In this document: positions 32,511 through 42,735 of the stretch, in pieces
How positions within the stretch are numbered: position 1 is the stretch's first letter
How the letters are laid out: each line of letters begins with the position of its first letter
Position numbers and translations under genes: made by a program
NCBI GenBank assembly: GCA_020744225.1
Contig: JAGMWG010000005.1
Span: forward strand, 2,016,318 to 2,080,317
Direction: 5' to 3'
Length of the DNA: 64,000 nucleotides
From: Paraphoma chrysanthemicola
Lineage: Eukaryota; Ascomycota; Dothideomycetes; Pleosporales; Phaeosphaeriaceae
The notes under the pieces: generated by a model
What the model saw: only the letters and a program-made list of their open reading frames with translations
Databases searched by the model: none
Told to the model about the DNA's origin: nothing

Positions 32511-34229
32511 TCAGAAGTCGGACTCATCCTCCTCAAGGCTATAAGCCCAGCACTCGGCTATACAGGTCCTCGCGGGTATCGTAACGGCGATCGGGAAGCC
32601 GCCATAGTCAGGCTCCTCGTTCGGCATTATGAGGAACTCGCCACTTCTCGTCTCATCGCCACCCAGGACCTTGAGCGTAGTCAGCTCACATGTTTCCCGA
32701 TCGACCTCCTTTTCCTCGGCATGCAGTATGCCTGTGAAGGTTGACTTGAGGCTGGTGCTCTTGAAATACAAGTTGAAACCCCAGCCAGCACACAAGAACT
32801 TGCCGTCGCCCTGGTGTATGACAATACCTGCACCCGGACCTGGTTTACCAAACACGAACGCGCGCTCGACTATCACTTCAAAGCCTCCCATGACCTTGGT
32901 CCACGGCTTCTCCTTGATTTTTTGACCATCAGGAATATCGTCAAAGAAGAAGCCGAGCATATCTTCCGGACGATCGGCTTGTGCCTCAAGGATCTGCTTG
33001 CGTATGGAGTGTATGAGACCATAGTGCTTAGTGAAAGGACTTTCCGCGGCTGTATGCGAATCGATACCGAACGGCGAGCATCCTAGTGCGAGGTAGTTGC
33101 CGTAGGCGCTCCACACCCGCCGTGCGCCTTTGTCTGTTCGTTGTTGTTCTGGAATGAAAAGCGGCTGGTTGCCATGTCGATAATTTGCGCAAGTGGTTTC
33201 GTAATCATGGAAATAGAGATCGGGACCGATGAAGTCGAGACTTGGAGCGTTGAAGAGGTACACATCCATGGTGTGCGGGCATGGCCCACCGGATGGGTAG
33301 ATGCCGGCCTTTTGACCACCACCAACGACCACCGGTATATCTGTAAGATCAAGACTTGTGGGGTCGTCGAAGTTTAGCCACACATTTGCGTATAGTGGAA
33401 TTGGGTACTCTGCTTTTCCAGCACTGGCGACCTTGTGAATATACTGCGAAAAGTAGTGCGCCATGAACATCTCGTTTGCATCCACAATGTCTTGTTGGCC
33501 GAAGACATCCTCCCATGTGGCTTGACCCGCACTCGCAGCGCTGACGTTCGACGAGTATCGCTTCGAGAACTCAGGGTGTAAATCTGCCTTGTTCGACTGT
33601 AGGTGCTGTATAAGCTCTTTGGGTACTGGCTCTTTGAATCTCTGCTCCGAGATCTTTGATCGATCTCTCGAATCGCCCAATAGGCCGGTCTCGTTCTCAA
33701 CCTGAACCATGAGCACTGTGCTGTGCTTGCCGTCAAACTCCTTCAGATGCGCCATCAGTTTTGCAAATGCGTTGGCATCAGCTTTCCATCCTTCTTCGCA
33801 AAATGGGCTAATAAGTTCCAAAGTCCTGCGTTTTGCGCCGGCTTCACAGACGTGAACCCTGGGAAACCGCTTCACGTCTTTCTTGACCCATGCGGGCACG
33901 TATGTCGAAAGCGCATTCTTGAAGCTGCCAAACCATAACAGAACAAGATTCATGTTGTGCTCTCGTGCGGCTAGGATGACGGCATCGAGGTTTGAGAAGT
34001 CAAAGCGGCCTTCCTCGGGCTCGATTTGCTCCCATGAAACAGAGCCAAGAAGGGTATTGACATGCATCTCCCGCATGTTTTGCCAGATCTTGTCATCCGC
34101 CATGTATTTCGCGGAGCTCAGTGTTGAATTGTGCAGCTCAGCGCTGAGCATGAGGAAAGGTTCGCCATGAACGATAAGTTGGCTCGATGTCTTCGTCTTA
34201 CGAAGATGCGGGATGTCCATGGCTGTCAT
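32511..34229 (-). CDS. GH35-type beta-galactosidase (DUF5597-containing family), 572 aa
   Basis: This is a single-exon minus-strand gene without a signal peptide. The TIM-barrel part begins with FLMLSAELHNSTLSS and has the fold-typical VNTLLGSVSWEQIEPEEGRFDF and LVLLWFGSFKNA. The acid/base Glu is probably E180 in MVQVENETG, and the nucleophile is probably E361 in LFIPEQQR; both lie in NE/PE contexts usual for clan GH-A. The C-terminal ~180 residues fit the beta-rich accessory domain found in DUF5597 proteins. Absence of a signal peptide fits intracellular hydrolysis after uptake by the nearby transporter. Substrate is inferred. Confidence 0.88.
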   Translation of the reverse strand: MTAMDIPHLRKTKTSSQLIVHGEPFLMLSAELHNSTLSSAKYMADDKIWQNMREMHVNTLLGSVSWEQIEPEEGRFDFSNLDAVILAAREHNMNLVLLWFGSFKNALSTYVPAWVKKDVKRFPRVHVCEAGAKRRTLELISPFCEEGWKADANAFAKLMAHLKEFDGKHSTVLMVQVENETGLLGDSRDRSKISEQRFKEPVPKELIQHLQSNKADLHPEFSKRYSSNVSAASAGQATWEDVFGQQDIVDANEMFMAHYFSQYIHKVASAGKAEYPIPLYANVWLNFDDPTSLDLTDIPVVVGGGQKAGIYPSGGPCPHTMDVYLFNAPSLDFIGPDLYFHDYETTCANYRHGNQPLFIPEQQRTDKGARRVWSAYGNYLALGCSPFGIDSHTAAESPFTKHYGLIHSIRKQILEAQADRPEDMLGFFFDDIPDGQKIKEKPWTKVMGGFEVIVERAFVFGKPGPGAGIVIHQGDGKFLCAGWGFNLYFKSTSLKSTFTGILHAEEKEVDRETCELTTLKVLGGDETRSGEFLIMPNEEPDYGGFPIAVTIPARTCIAECWAYSLEEDESDF

Positions 34230-34761
34230 GGCACGATGAGGGATGAAAAAGAAAATGAGAAAGCAAACAGTATTGCGAGAATCAGGCGGATGAGGTGAAG
34301 GAGAGATTCAAGAAAAACAAAAACTGAAATAACAACGCGTTCCTGCGCGTCCTTCTCGGTTCGACGAGCGCGATATGCCGACCGCAACATCTTCGGATTA
34401 ATGCTGCAGAAATTGAGGTCACCGACCCCCGCATTGAGGGAGCGATCCGTCTCTCGCTTCTGTCGGCATAAATGCGGGGTGTGCTAAGAAATGCTTAAGT
34501 GATCCTAGTCATGCACACCCGAAGATTATCCGTCCGAGGGGTAGAGTGACACGAACAAGATGCTGCACTCTAGGTTATGTTTCTCCGACGCTTCTCTTTT
34601 TGCCCGATCTCTCCCACAATGCGGAGACATATGGCTGCCATAGGTTCACAACTCTGGATACATACTTTTGCCATTGCTATACGATGGAGCGCAACCAGTA
34701 GAACGCCAGGTGAAGAAAACCGCGCCATCAATCTTGATTGCCAGAAGAATCCTTGAAGTGA
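34230..34761. other. Intergenic region upstream of beta-galactosidase
   Basis: This region lies between the beta-galactosidase start (-) and the P450 stop (-). It contains two CreA/Mig1-like GC boxes in inverted orientation (34427-34432 and 34474-34479). No gene is seen. Confidence 0.5.
34427..34479. promoter_or_regulatory. Inverted pair of CreA-like GCGGGG sites
   Basis: CCCCGCATT at 34427 and AATGCGGGG at 34471 form an inverted pair, each containing GCGGGG, a match to the CreA consensus SYGGRG. They lie about 200-250 bp upstream of the beta-galactosidase ATG. Glucose repression would suit such a gene. Six-base matches are common by chance, but the extended inverted match is less so. Confidence 0.4.
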
Positions 34762-36460
34762 CTAATAAGTTGCCTTTGCAGCTGCCTCACAATCCCGGCG
34801 AATAAGTGCGGCATGCGCTGGACTGCGTGGTGTTACTTTGACCGCGAATTGAGCTTTGCCCTTCGTAACCTGAGGTATCGCCATCGTGTCAATGGGCCGC
34901 TCTGGATCTTCCGTAAAATCGAAGCAGTAGAGCAAGCGCGCGATAGCGATCCACACATTCATTTCACCAACCTTCCAACCAACACAAACTCTGCGGCCTG
35001 AGGGCCAATGTCAGCTCCCACACTACAACATTCTTCGGAAAGCGTCTACACTTACCTGGCCCGAAACCAAAATGCCCTTTGGTCATGTTTTCCTCATCAC
35101 CATCAAGAAATCTTTCTGGCCAGAATCGTGCAGGTTCCGCATATTCATTAGGATCAAGGGCAATAGCCCATGCATTCCAAGTAAATATTGTGCCAGCTGG
35201 GAACCGGTAGCCCTCGTACTCGTCGTCCTTCGTGAGCATATGTGGCACACCTATTTCTGCTGTAATAGGGCGCCACCGAAAACCCTCCTTGACAACTGCA
35301 GATATGTACCTCAGTCGAGGCCTGTCTTCCCATTCTGGTAGCCTCTCTGCATTGCGACCACAAACCGCATCCAACTGCTCTCGAGCCCGCAGGACCCAGT
35401 CAGGGTAGGTCGCGGCACCAGCAATGATTTGTCCGAGGCTCACTCGTGTCGTATCACTCCCCGCTTCCATGAGCGAGCCAAGGGTGAAGAGCTTCTGAGT
35501 CTCGTCCATGAGTTTGACTTCCTCGCTTTGCAAAAAGTCGGTCACAAAGCATTCTCGCTGCGTACCCAACTTCATGCGTTCCTCACACACTTGCAATTGA
35601 CGACGGTAGACCCTGGCACAGAAAATGAGTACGGCGTCAATAATGGCACTGATTGACTCACCGAGACGTTTTGCGAAAGATAGCTTCGCCACGCGGTCGC
35701 CACCATTGCAAGCGTTTGGGCAACTTCGCGAGAATTGGAAAGCCATGCACAATATTGACCCCGGGCTGCTGGTTTGACAAGAATAGGTCTACCGTTTCGA
35801 AGAGCTCAGTAATATCAGGGTCATCAAGCATAGTGCGACGGCCAAAGATGACGCTCATGATCACAGAGTTCGCGTAACGTCCATTAGCAGACCACCACCT
35901 GTCTGGCTTCTGCATGTAGTCCCACAAGAGGCTCTTAGACTCCATGTCCTGGAATGGCTTGAAAACATCCTGCTGACGAGCCATTAGAACATTATGCATG
36001 ATTTTCCGGAGCATCTTCCATCGATCGTTGTACGGCATGAGCACGATCCGTGAACCGCCTGACATAATATCCTGCGTCATGGGAAATGGAGGCCGGGAGC
36101 TGTATAGAGCGGTACGCTTTACGAGCAGATCATTCACTGTTCTAGAAGAGTTTAAGAAGACCATGGTCGAGCTACCGAACTTGCAGGTGAACCTGAAGCG
36201 CTCGTGAGCAAACATGAACCATGGATTGTACGCCAAGGTACTGACATCTCTCCGTACTTCTCCGCCATCGCCTTCGCCCACGGACCTTGCATCTCAACTG
36301 GCATCTGGAGCGAATTACCAAGTATCGGAACGCCTGGTACCTGCACCGGCAGCTTGTATTTTCGGGTGAAATGCCAACTTTGGCACAACCACATCAATGC
36401 CAGGCTAACGATGCAGCCCAATAGCACAGGGGCTACGAAGGGGCTTTGATTGAAGCTCAT
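34762..36460 (-). CDS. Cytochrome P450 monooxygenase, 512 aa
   Basis: The minus-strand exons are 36460-36246, 36192-35662, 35612-35056 and 34997-34762, with introns of 53, 49 and 58 nt. All joins keep frame and restore AEKYGEMFTCKFGSS, KTSRVYRRQLQV and FGFGPGRRVCVGWK. A membrane anchor is at ~10-27 (VAPVLLGCIVSLALMWL), followed by the Pro-rich hinge LPVQVPGVPILGN. The I-helix is MEAGSDTTR (~297-305), the K-helix ExxR is E358-R361, and the heme-ligand loop has Cys439. It resembles E-class group I enzymes of the O-methylsterigmatocystin oxidoreductase type. The substrate is unknown; no polyketide or peptide synthase lies in the window. Confidence 0.93.
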
Positions 36461-36630
36461 AGCGTGCAGTAGCGGTGGGACCAGTGAAATAGCACGACGA
36501 TCAAAGAATGGTTTCAAAGTATGACATGTATTTGACTGCTTGAGTGTGCAGCTTGGGCGCGCGGAAGCCCACAGAAGCAAATCTGGGGTACATATCAGAT
36601 GAATCGCTGCGTACACGCATGCCTTGCATT

Positions 36631-36666
36631 GTGGGGTTCTAGTGGGGTCGGTTTATTCATGTGGGG
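36631..36666 (+). promoter_or_regulatory. Cluster of three GTGGGG boxes upstream of the P450
   Basis: GTGGGG occurs at 36631, 36642 and 36661, about 170-205 bp upstream of the P450 ATG. Each matches SYGGRG (CreA-like). The local density suggests a carbon or stress response, but no factor can be assigned. Confidence 0.3.
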
Positions 36667-37220
36667 AATGGGGTAAATCAGGTTGCAGACTTGCACTATC
36701 GCGTTGGAGATGTCAGAACGCGACCATAGGGCATCATCGTACTGTATGCTGTTGCCAAAGGGACTAAGATAGGGCCGGAAGAACTAAAACAGCGCCGGAT
36801 GGTATCATCGTCAGCAGGAGAATGCGGCGTTGTCGTCAAGCCGCTACAGCGAGTGAGGGGACGTTGAGCCTCGCTATTGCCCGTGCCAGTTCTCATAAAT
36901 TATAACAAGCAAGGTTGAGATAGTGCGTTCTTGCTGGGAACACATGATTTTGTGGGATAATGGTATCTAGCGGAAAGGCCCGCGGTTATGTCGACTTCAT
37001 GCGTCTGGGGGGAATTATGATCGCCCGGTACGGCCGTATGCTTCCGAGGTTGAGTGGCTCAACGACCGATGGGCGGCGGCACGAACGAAACTTTCGCAGA
37101 GGGTGCTTGAGGAGTTATAACTGTACTGTCTACGGCATTGACTTCACGCGTAGTTTTTGAGGGGCCTTTGAGAGTGCACCAGGTGGGGTACGTACTGGAC
37201 CAGCATGATTCTGAGTTAAG

Positions 37221-37236
37221 TTAGGTAGCTACCTAA
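37221..37236. repeat. 16-bp perfect palindrome TTAGGTAGCTACCTAA
   Basis: The palindrome lies between the divergent P450 and GMC genes, ~440 bp upstream of the GMC start. It could bind a dimeric factor or be a footprint of a small element. Nothing else supports either. Confidence 0.5.
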
Positions 37237-37679
37237 GCGAGCTTACTGAGCTCTCATGCATTCGGCCCGCACTCACCGCTCCCGCCGGCACTTGCAGGGC
37301 TGCGCTCGTACCTGACAGCTGAGCTACAGCGCTTCTCGTGGATCTCGAACCGCCACCACTGCATCTAAGCAGCAAGCAGCAATCGTCTCCGAGTGCGGTT
37401 GCAGGTTCTGGTCGTTGTCCGCGGAGCCATGCAGCAAGCAATCTCTTTTGGCTATCAACGACTGACGTGATTGGCAGCGCGGCTTCAAGTCAACCCGGTA
37501 GTTGGGGCGGACACAGACGCAGGATTCATGGCACCTCTTCGAGCGAAGCTCCGCCAGGGACCCAGGAACATGGTTAGAAATTCCAGATGAAGGTTCAACT
37601 TCTTTATCCTCATCGATACTGCACGCTAGACAGCGATTAGTTGTGCGTCTCATCGCTCTTCAAGGCCTTCCTGTCGCGC

Positions 37680-39598
37680 ATGATGATTGTCAGTCGCGTG
37701 CTACATCTGGTGGTGGTTGCCACTACCTTCATCGACCGCATATCAGCACTGAGGCAAGGTGCAGCGGGCAATGCGTCTTACGACTATGTTGGCATGTCAA
37801 ATAATTCTTCTTCCTAACGAGCGTTTCTGACATTGTATTGCGAATAGTAATCGGAGGCGGAACTGCTGGACTTGCACTCGCCACTCGACTTGCTGCGACC
37901 GCGTCGGTTGCAGTTGTGGAGGCTGGTGGCCTTTACGAGCAAGATAATGGAAACCGGTCTGTGGTACCTTACTATGGCTTGGTCATGCCAGTTCTAGGCC
38001 AGAGCGAAGACTACCCCCGGCAGCCTCTGATCGACTGGGATCTGCTATCCACCGTACAGCCATCATCCGGCAATCGGCGCATCCACTATGCGCAGGGAAA
38101 GACATTGGGAGGAAGCTCTGCAATAAATACCATGGCCTACCATCGCGGCACGGTCGGCGCATTTCAGAGATGGGCGGATGTTGTCAATGATCAGAGTTAT
38201 GTGTTTGACAAAGTCCTTCCTTATTTCAAGCGAACAAGCACGCTCACGCCGCCGAACCCGTTGAAACGCAATGCACCAAATGCGACCGTCAAATACGATC
38301 CCTTCGTGTTCGACAACTCGCTCCGTGGTCCTTTGCAGGTTTCGTGGGGGAATTGGGTCGATCCAACACAAAGCTGGCTGTCGCTTGCTCTGCAAGCGAT
38401 CGGCCAGGCGTTGAGCCCCACTGGACTGAGCAGTGGCAAAGTGAACGGTGGGGCGTGGGTACCAACCACCATTGATCCCAAGGATGCGACACGAAGTACC
38501 TCGAAGAGCAGTTACCTTGAGTCTTTGCCGAACCAGCAGCCAATTGTTTACTTGCGCTCGCAGGCCAGCAAGATTCTCTTCGACAAGAACAAGAAAGCTA
38601 CAGGAGTTTCAGTGTCTACTAATGGTCAGAGCTATGTTCTCTCTGCAAAGAAGGAGATCATTCTGTCTGCGGGCGTGTTTCATTCCCCTCAGCTTCTTAT
38701 GCTTTCCGGTATGTACTACACCGAGACTTGGCGACGACGTATGCTGATTGCAACAGGCATCGGTCCCGCAGCGACTCTGTCGTCAAAGGGTATAGCAACT
38801 GTCTCTGACCTCCCCGGCGTTGGGCAGAATCTCTGGGATCAGATATTTTTCAACGTCCTTCGCGGCGTCACCGTTCCCAACACTGGAACCTATCTGTCTA
38901 CGCCGGCGCAACAAGCAATCGCAGTGCAACAGTACTATGCCAATGGTACAGGGCCATATAGCTCGGCAGGGGGATATCTCTCATTTGAGAAATTGCCATC
39001 CGGCAGTCGAAAGACCTTGTCGCCTCGAACATCGCAACTGCTTTCTCAATTCCCATCTGATTATCCTGAAATCGAGTACATTGCTTCCGGTTTTCCGAGT
39101 GGCAGCCCCGACTTCTCGACCATCGGCGCCATCAGTGCGACATTGCTTACACCAGCATCGCGAGGTAATGTGACTATTAGTAGCGCATCTATCTCGGACC
39201 CGCCTGTTATTAACTTGGGTTGGTTGACCGATGCTGCCGACGGAGAAGTCTTGGTTGCTGCTTTTAAACGTGTCCGAGAGGCTTGGAATAGCAGCGCAAT
39301 CGCCGGAATCGTTGCTGGCCCGGAAATCGTTCCTGGTGCGACTGTCACTTCAGATGCAGACATCTTGCAATTCATCAGGCAGAGTGCTCAGACAATCTGG
39401 CATGCAAGCTCGACATGCGCCATGGGTAAAGCTGGAGACAAGAATGCTGTCGTGGACTCGAAGGCGAGAGTGTTTGGTGTGAAAGGCTTGCGAGTGGTGG
39501 ACAATTCTGTTACACCGTTCAGCGTTCCCGGTCATCCACAAAGCTCGGTGTATATGTTGGCGGAGAAGATCGCAGATGACATCTTGAAGGGTCGGTAA
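37680..39598 (+). CDS. Secreted GMC oxidoreductase (aryl-alcohol/glucose oxidase-like), 604 aa
   Basis: The exons are 37680-37791, 37848-38708 and 38757-39598. The first intron (56 nt) appears to use a GC donor (GCATGT) with a normal ATAG acceptor. It joins a signal peptide (MMIVSRVLHLVVVATTFIDR) to NASYDYVVIGGGTAGLALA, the FAD-binding motif. The second intron (48 nt, GTATGT...CAACAG) restores MLSGIGPAATL. Other family marks are QGKTLGGSSAINTMAYHRG (GMC signature 1) and the catalytic His540 (WHASSTCAMG) and His584 (VPGHPQSSVYMLAE). The enzyme should oxidise alcohols or sugars outside the cell and release H2O2. The usual length is 580-620 aa. Confidence 0.88.
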
Positions 39599-39804
39599 TT
39601 GAGCACACCTTTGATGGACGCCATAGTACTGTTGTGACAACCATCTTTGAGAAAGCTTTGAGAACACAGCGTGCAGACTTCAATACGTTGGATTCATTTC
39701 CACGTTAAAGAATCGACGATGTAGAAAATGTGTAGTCCATAGCCAAGTTTGGCACCAAGCTTGCGTTATATCTACGCCACTTTCGCATAATCGTAAAAGC
39801 TCCT

Positions 39805-40999
39805 TCAATCGTCACATCTCGAAACCGTTGCCAACAGGCTTTTGTCTGATGCCATTGGTCGAACACCAGATCTGCGGTTGGACTGACTTTCTATGTCAAT
39901 GGTCCCGAGGCTCAAGCCCGTGAGTTCGCCTGACTCGTAGCCCGAGTCGGACACCACATTCGGGTCCACTCTATCGCTGTTTGGATCTCTCACAGCCGGC
40001 AGATGCACAACATGGCCGGACTCGTTTTTGCCGAACCATCTTCGGAAGAACGTATGCAGTGCCGGCAAACAGGTACAAATGATACCAAGCCACATCTCGA
40101 TCAATCTACACACTTCAGCGATGCGCCTAAGCAACTAGTGGGAACGCACATACAACCAATTGAAGTTCGCAACCATTCCCCAAGTACCGTCAACTGTGGT
40201 GGTATGCATGCCTTTTACCACGATCTGGACCCGGATCAGACTGACTACGCAAACACTGAAGTCTTTAGCAAAGCATCTCAAGGCTGTTTGAACTGGAGAC
40301 TTACAACGAGCCTGTCATCAACAGTAGTCCGACGCCAATTTTGCGACGCATCGGTAGGCGAAGGTCCTTGATAATGAACAGTGGCAACACCAATAGCGTG
40401 AGATCGGTTCCTGCGTTGATACATGCCGTGGCCAGGAAGAAGGCGTTCAAGTTAATACAGGAGCCGGTCATGATGGAGAAGTCCCAGTATTTCTCGATGG
40501 GCTGGCACACCCACGCGAAGCCAAAAGCCGCCAGCAGGCTGTAGAGGATCGATACGACCATGACAGCATAGACGGCAATGCGAAAGCCCATGAAGGGCGA
40601 CAGGCGTAAATAAAACAGACATAAAGAAACTTTGATGAACAGTGTTGAAATGTTGTAGAATATTGGTCCACCAATGTCGCCGATCTTCATGAGGGCATGG
40701 AACTTGTACGAGGGCACATCCCAAATGTGATTTCCTAGTCCGTTCGTCGTCTGATAACCCGTTAAGATCGAGAAGCCCAAGGCTAGCAGAACCGCAAGAG
40801 CAATCGCATGGTCGTCCCAGCCGGTGTTGCGAAGAATGTAGCGCTTAGTGTACAAGCGCAGGCCGCATATGGGAATAGCAATAACTGGTCCTAGAACGGC
40901 GACAATGATCACACGATAGGCAATCGACTCAGGATTTTCGAAGTTTGGCTCGACGCCTGGTGGCGCAGGAAATGCCCCGATGGTGTCAGGCGAACTCAT
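39805..40999 (-). CDS. Fungal rhodopsin-domain (PTH11-like) integral membrane protein, 365 aa
   Basis: The minus-strand exons are 40999-40305, 40255-40154 and 40105-39805, with introns of 49 and 48 nt. The joins restore LMTGSFVCVVSLIRV and VANFNWLLIEMWLGIICTCLPAL. Seven hydrophobic segments are visible. Family features are RLYTKRYILRNTGWDDHAIALA after TM1, the cluster WVCQPIEKYWD, and TACINAGTDLTLLVLP near TM5. The C-terminal ~90 residues are polar and Ser-rich, as in receptor tails. This domain is common in plant-associated fungi, and some members (PTH11 class) sense surfaces. No CFEM domain is present, so the function is open. Confidence 0.88.
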
Positions 41000-42735
41000 A
41001 CCGGCTCAGCGCCGCACGAAGCGGTCCGAAGCGGCGTGGCTCAGTAGATGTATTGGGAGTCTTTCGGAATCATTGGCTTTGTGGAGAGCACGCTCGGAAG
41101 GAGGTGCAACTAGATTCGAGTCGCTTTTGCTGTTCGTCGCGTTGGGAGTGTCGGGCATGGTCGAGCGTCAGGCGACGGGCAACACATACATTTTGGATCA
41201 AAAGCAGTGGTGACGAGGACCGCATGAATCGGGGTCATTTCAGCACTGGCGTAGTGGCCGAAGGGGCGTCCACGGGGATTGTTTCGCGGCTGCCGTACCG
41301 CTCTAGACCGCCACCATGGCGGGTCGGTCCGATTCACTTTGGGAACACCCCTTCTTGTGTCTTGTCGGCGGTCGGATGCTTCCGAGCGCGCAAAAGTCCT
41401 GCTGCCGTCACAGGAAGCCCTTCTGCAGATGTGTGCCTGTTTGAGACTGACGCGCTGCTTGGAACTGATGTACCTATCCAAGGGTGTAAGGCAATGTCAC
41501 ACTAAAAATATTGGCTAGAGGTTAGAATGATGCCCAACTTTTGATCTGACCACACCACAGGAGAAGGATCTCAGATTATACTTTAGTCGCTTCGTATCCG
41601 GATGCGAATACAGGGTTGCCACGAGACATCAGGATGTTGGCATCATAGAAAAGCGTCTGGTCGTTGGCGCTGTGCGATGGCAATTTTCATGGCCACACTC
41701 CGTGCGCGCATTCGAATTGTTCAAAGCGATCGCGGTAAATGCGTGCCTTGCATTGAGAACACTCGACAGTCGATGGAAGAGATAGCAACATTGTCAGCCG
41801 CACGATCGAGTGCGTTCGTTCATCGGTGTGCACGTTCGGCGAGCTGGCTCGTGCGAACAAAGGTGGTGCCCACAGCGCGCTTTGGCCGCGAAGTTCCGTT
41901 TCCGCGCGCGGTGGCCGCCTTTCGACTGCCGCACGCAGGGGCAAATCGTTTCGCAACCTTCCATGGCGTGCCTACGTGAACGAAACCAGCGCGAAGACTG
42001 TCCGACCACCAAGCCTCGCGTCAATGACGACGGCGAGTCATGGCAAGTGCGGACCACGCTGCTCATGTGATTCGGTTTAAAGTACAACAAGTCACCGTCA
42101 CCACCAGTACTCTTGCATTCAGTAACTATCTGTCACCGGTGCAAACCTATACAAAGATGTGGACACGAACCAGATCCGAAACATCGCGTGCGACCAGGCC
42201 AAGTCCGGCATGAACATTATACTCTGTGGTAATTGAGCCCACCAAGCAATCGCATTAGATCTCGACTCTGCCGTGGAATCCTACCCTCCACTTTCCTCTC
42301 AGGCGATATTGGCGCGGATGCTGGACCGCGTTCCACATCCCGTGGGATCTTGACTTCTCCCACCAGAATTGAAAGAGTACAATGGCACGCGAAAGACGTT
42401 GAAGTTCTTCCGGCAGACGAGGGTGCTGGCCGCCTTCCTAACTCAGTTTACCTTACCTGGAAATAAAATCATGGTTTCATGATACCATTCGTGGAATCCT
42501 TACAGCAGTCCACTTTGTAGTCCTGGTCTTTATAACCATGACAGCATCAATGATTAAACCCCCGCTTTCGACATGACGATCATTCGCATCAATGCATCGG
42601 GCAATGTCAACTCCGAATCTCCATGTTGAAGATGGCACCGTAGCAATGGCCCGTGGTTAGTAGAATAAAATCTCGATCCCCGTGATAATAAAGCTGTTGT
42701 AGGGCTTCCGTCTCAATCTCTGTTACCTTATCGAA
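41000..42735. other. Long intergenic region
   Basis: This 1.7-kb region lies between the divergent receptor-like gene and the DUF5695 gene. Many short overlapping frames on both strands reflect GC content rather than coding. No motif, RNA gene or transposon relic was recognised. Confidence 0.5.

Larger units (their letters stand above)
36461..37679. other. Divergent intergenic region between P450 and GMC oxidoreductase
   Basis: This 1.2-kb stretch holds both promoters. It includes three GTGGGG boxes close to the P450 start and a 16-bp perfect palindrome at 37221-37236. No protein gene is supported. A tRNA-like patch near 37,260-37,350 was examined and rejected. Confidence 0.5.

Noticed and set aside
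37260..37350. tRNA-like patch (TAGCTCAG and GGTTCGAGATCC on the minus strand)
   Set aside because: The T-arm-like part lies before the D-arm-like part, so the order is wrong, and no acceptor or anticodon stem forms.
41110..42090. Several overlapping open frames in the long intergenic region
   Set aside because: Arg/Ser-rich, no domains, no splice logic; consistent with chance frames in GC-balanced DNA.
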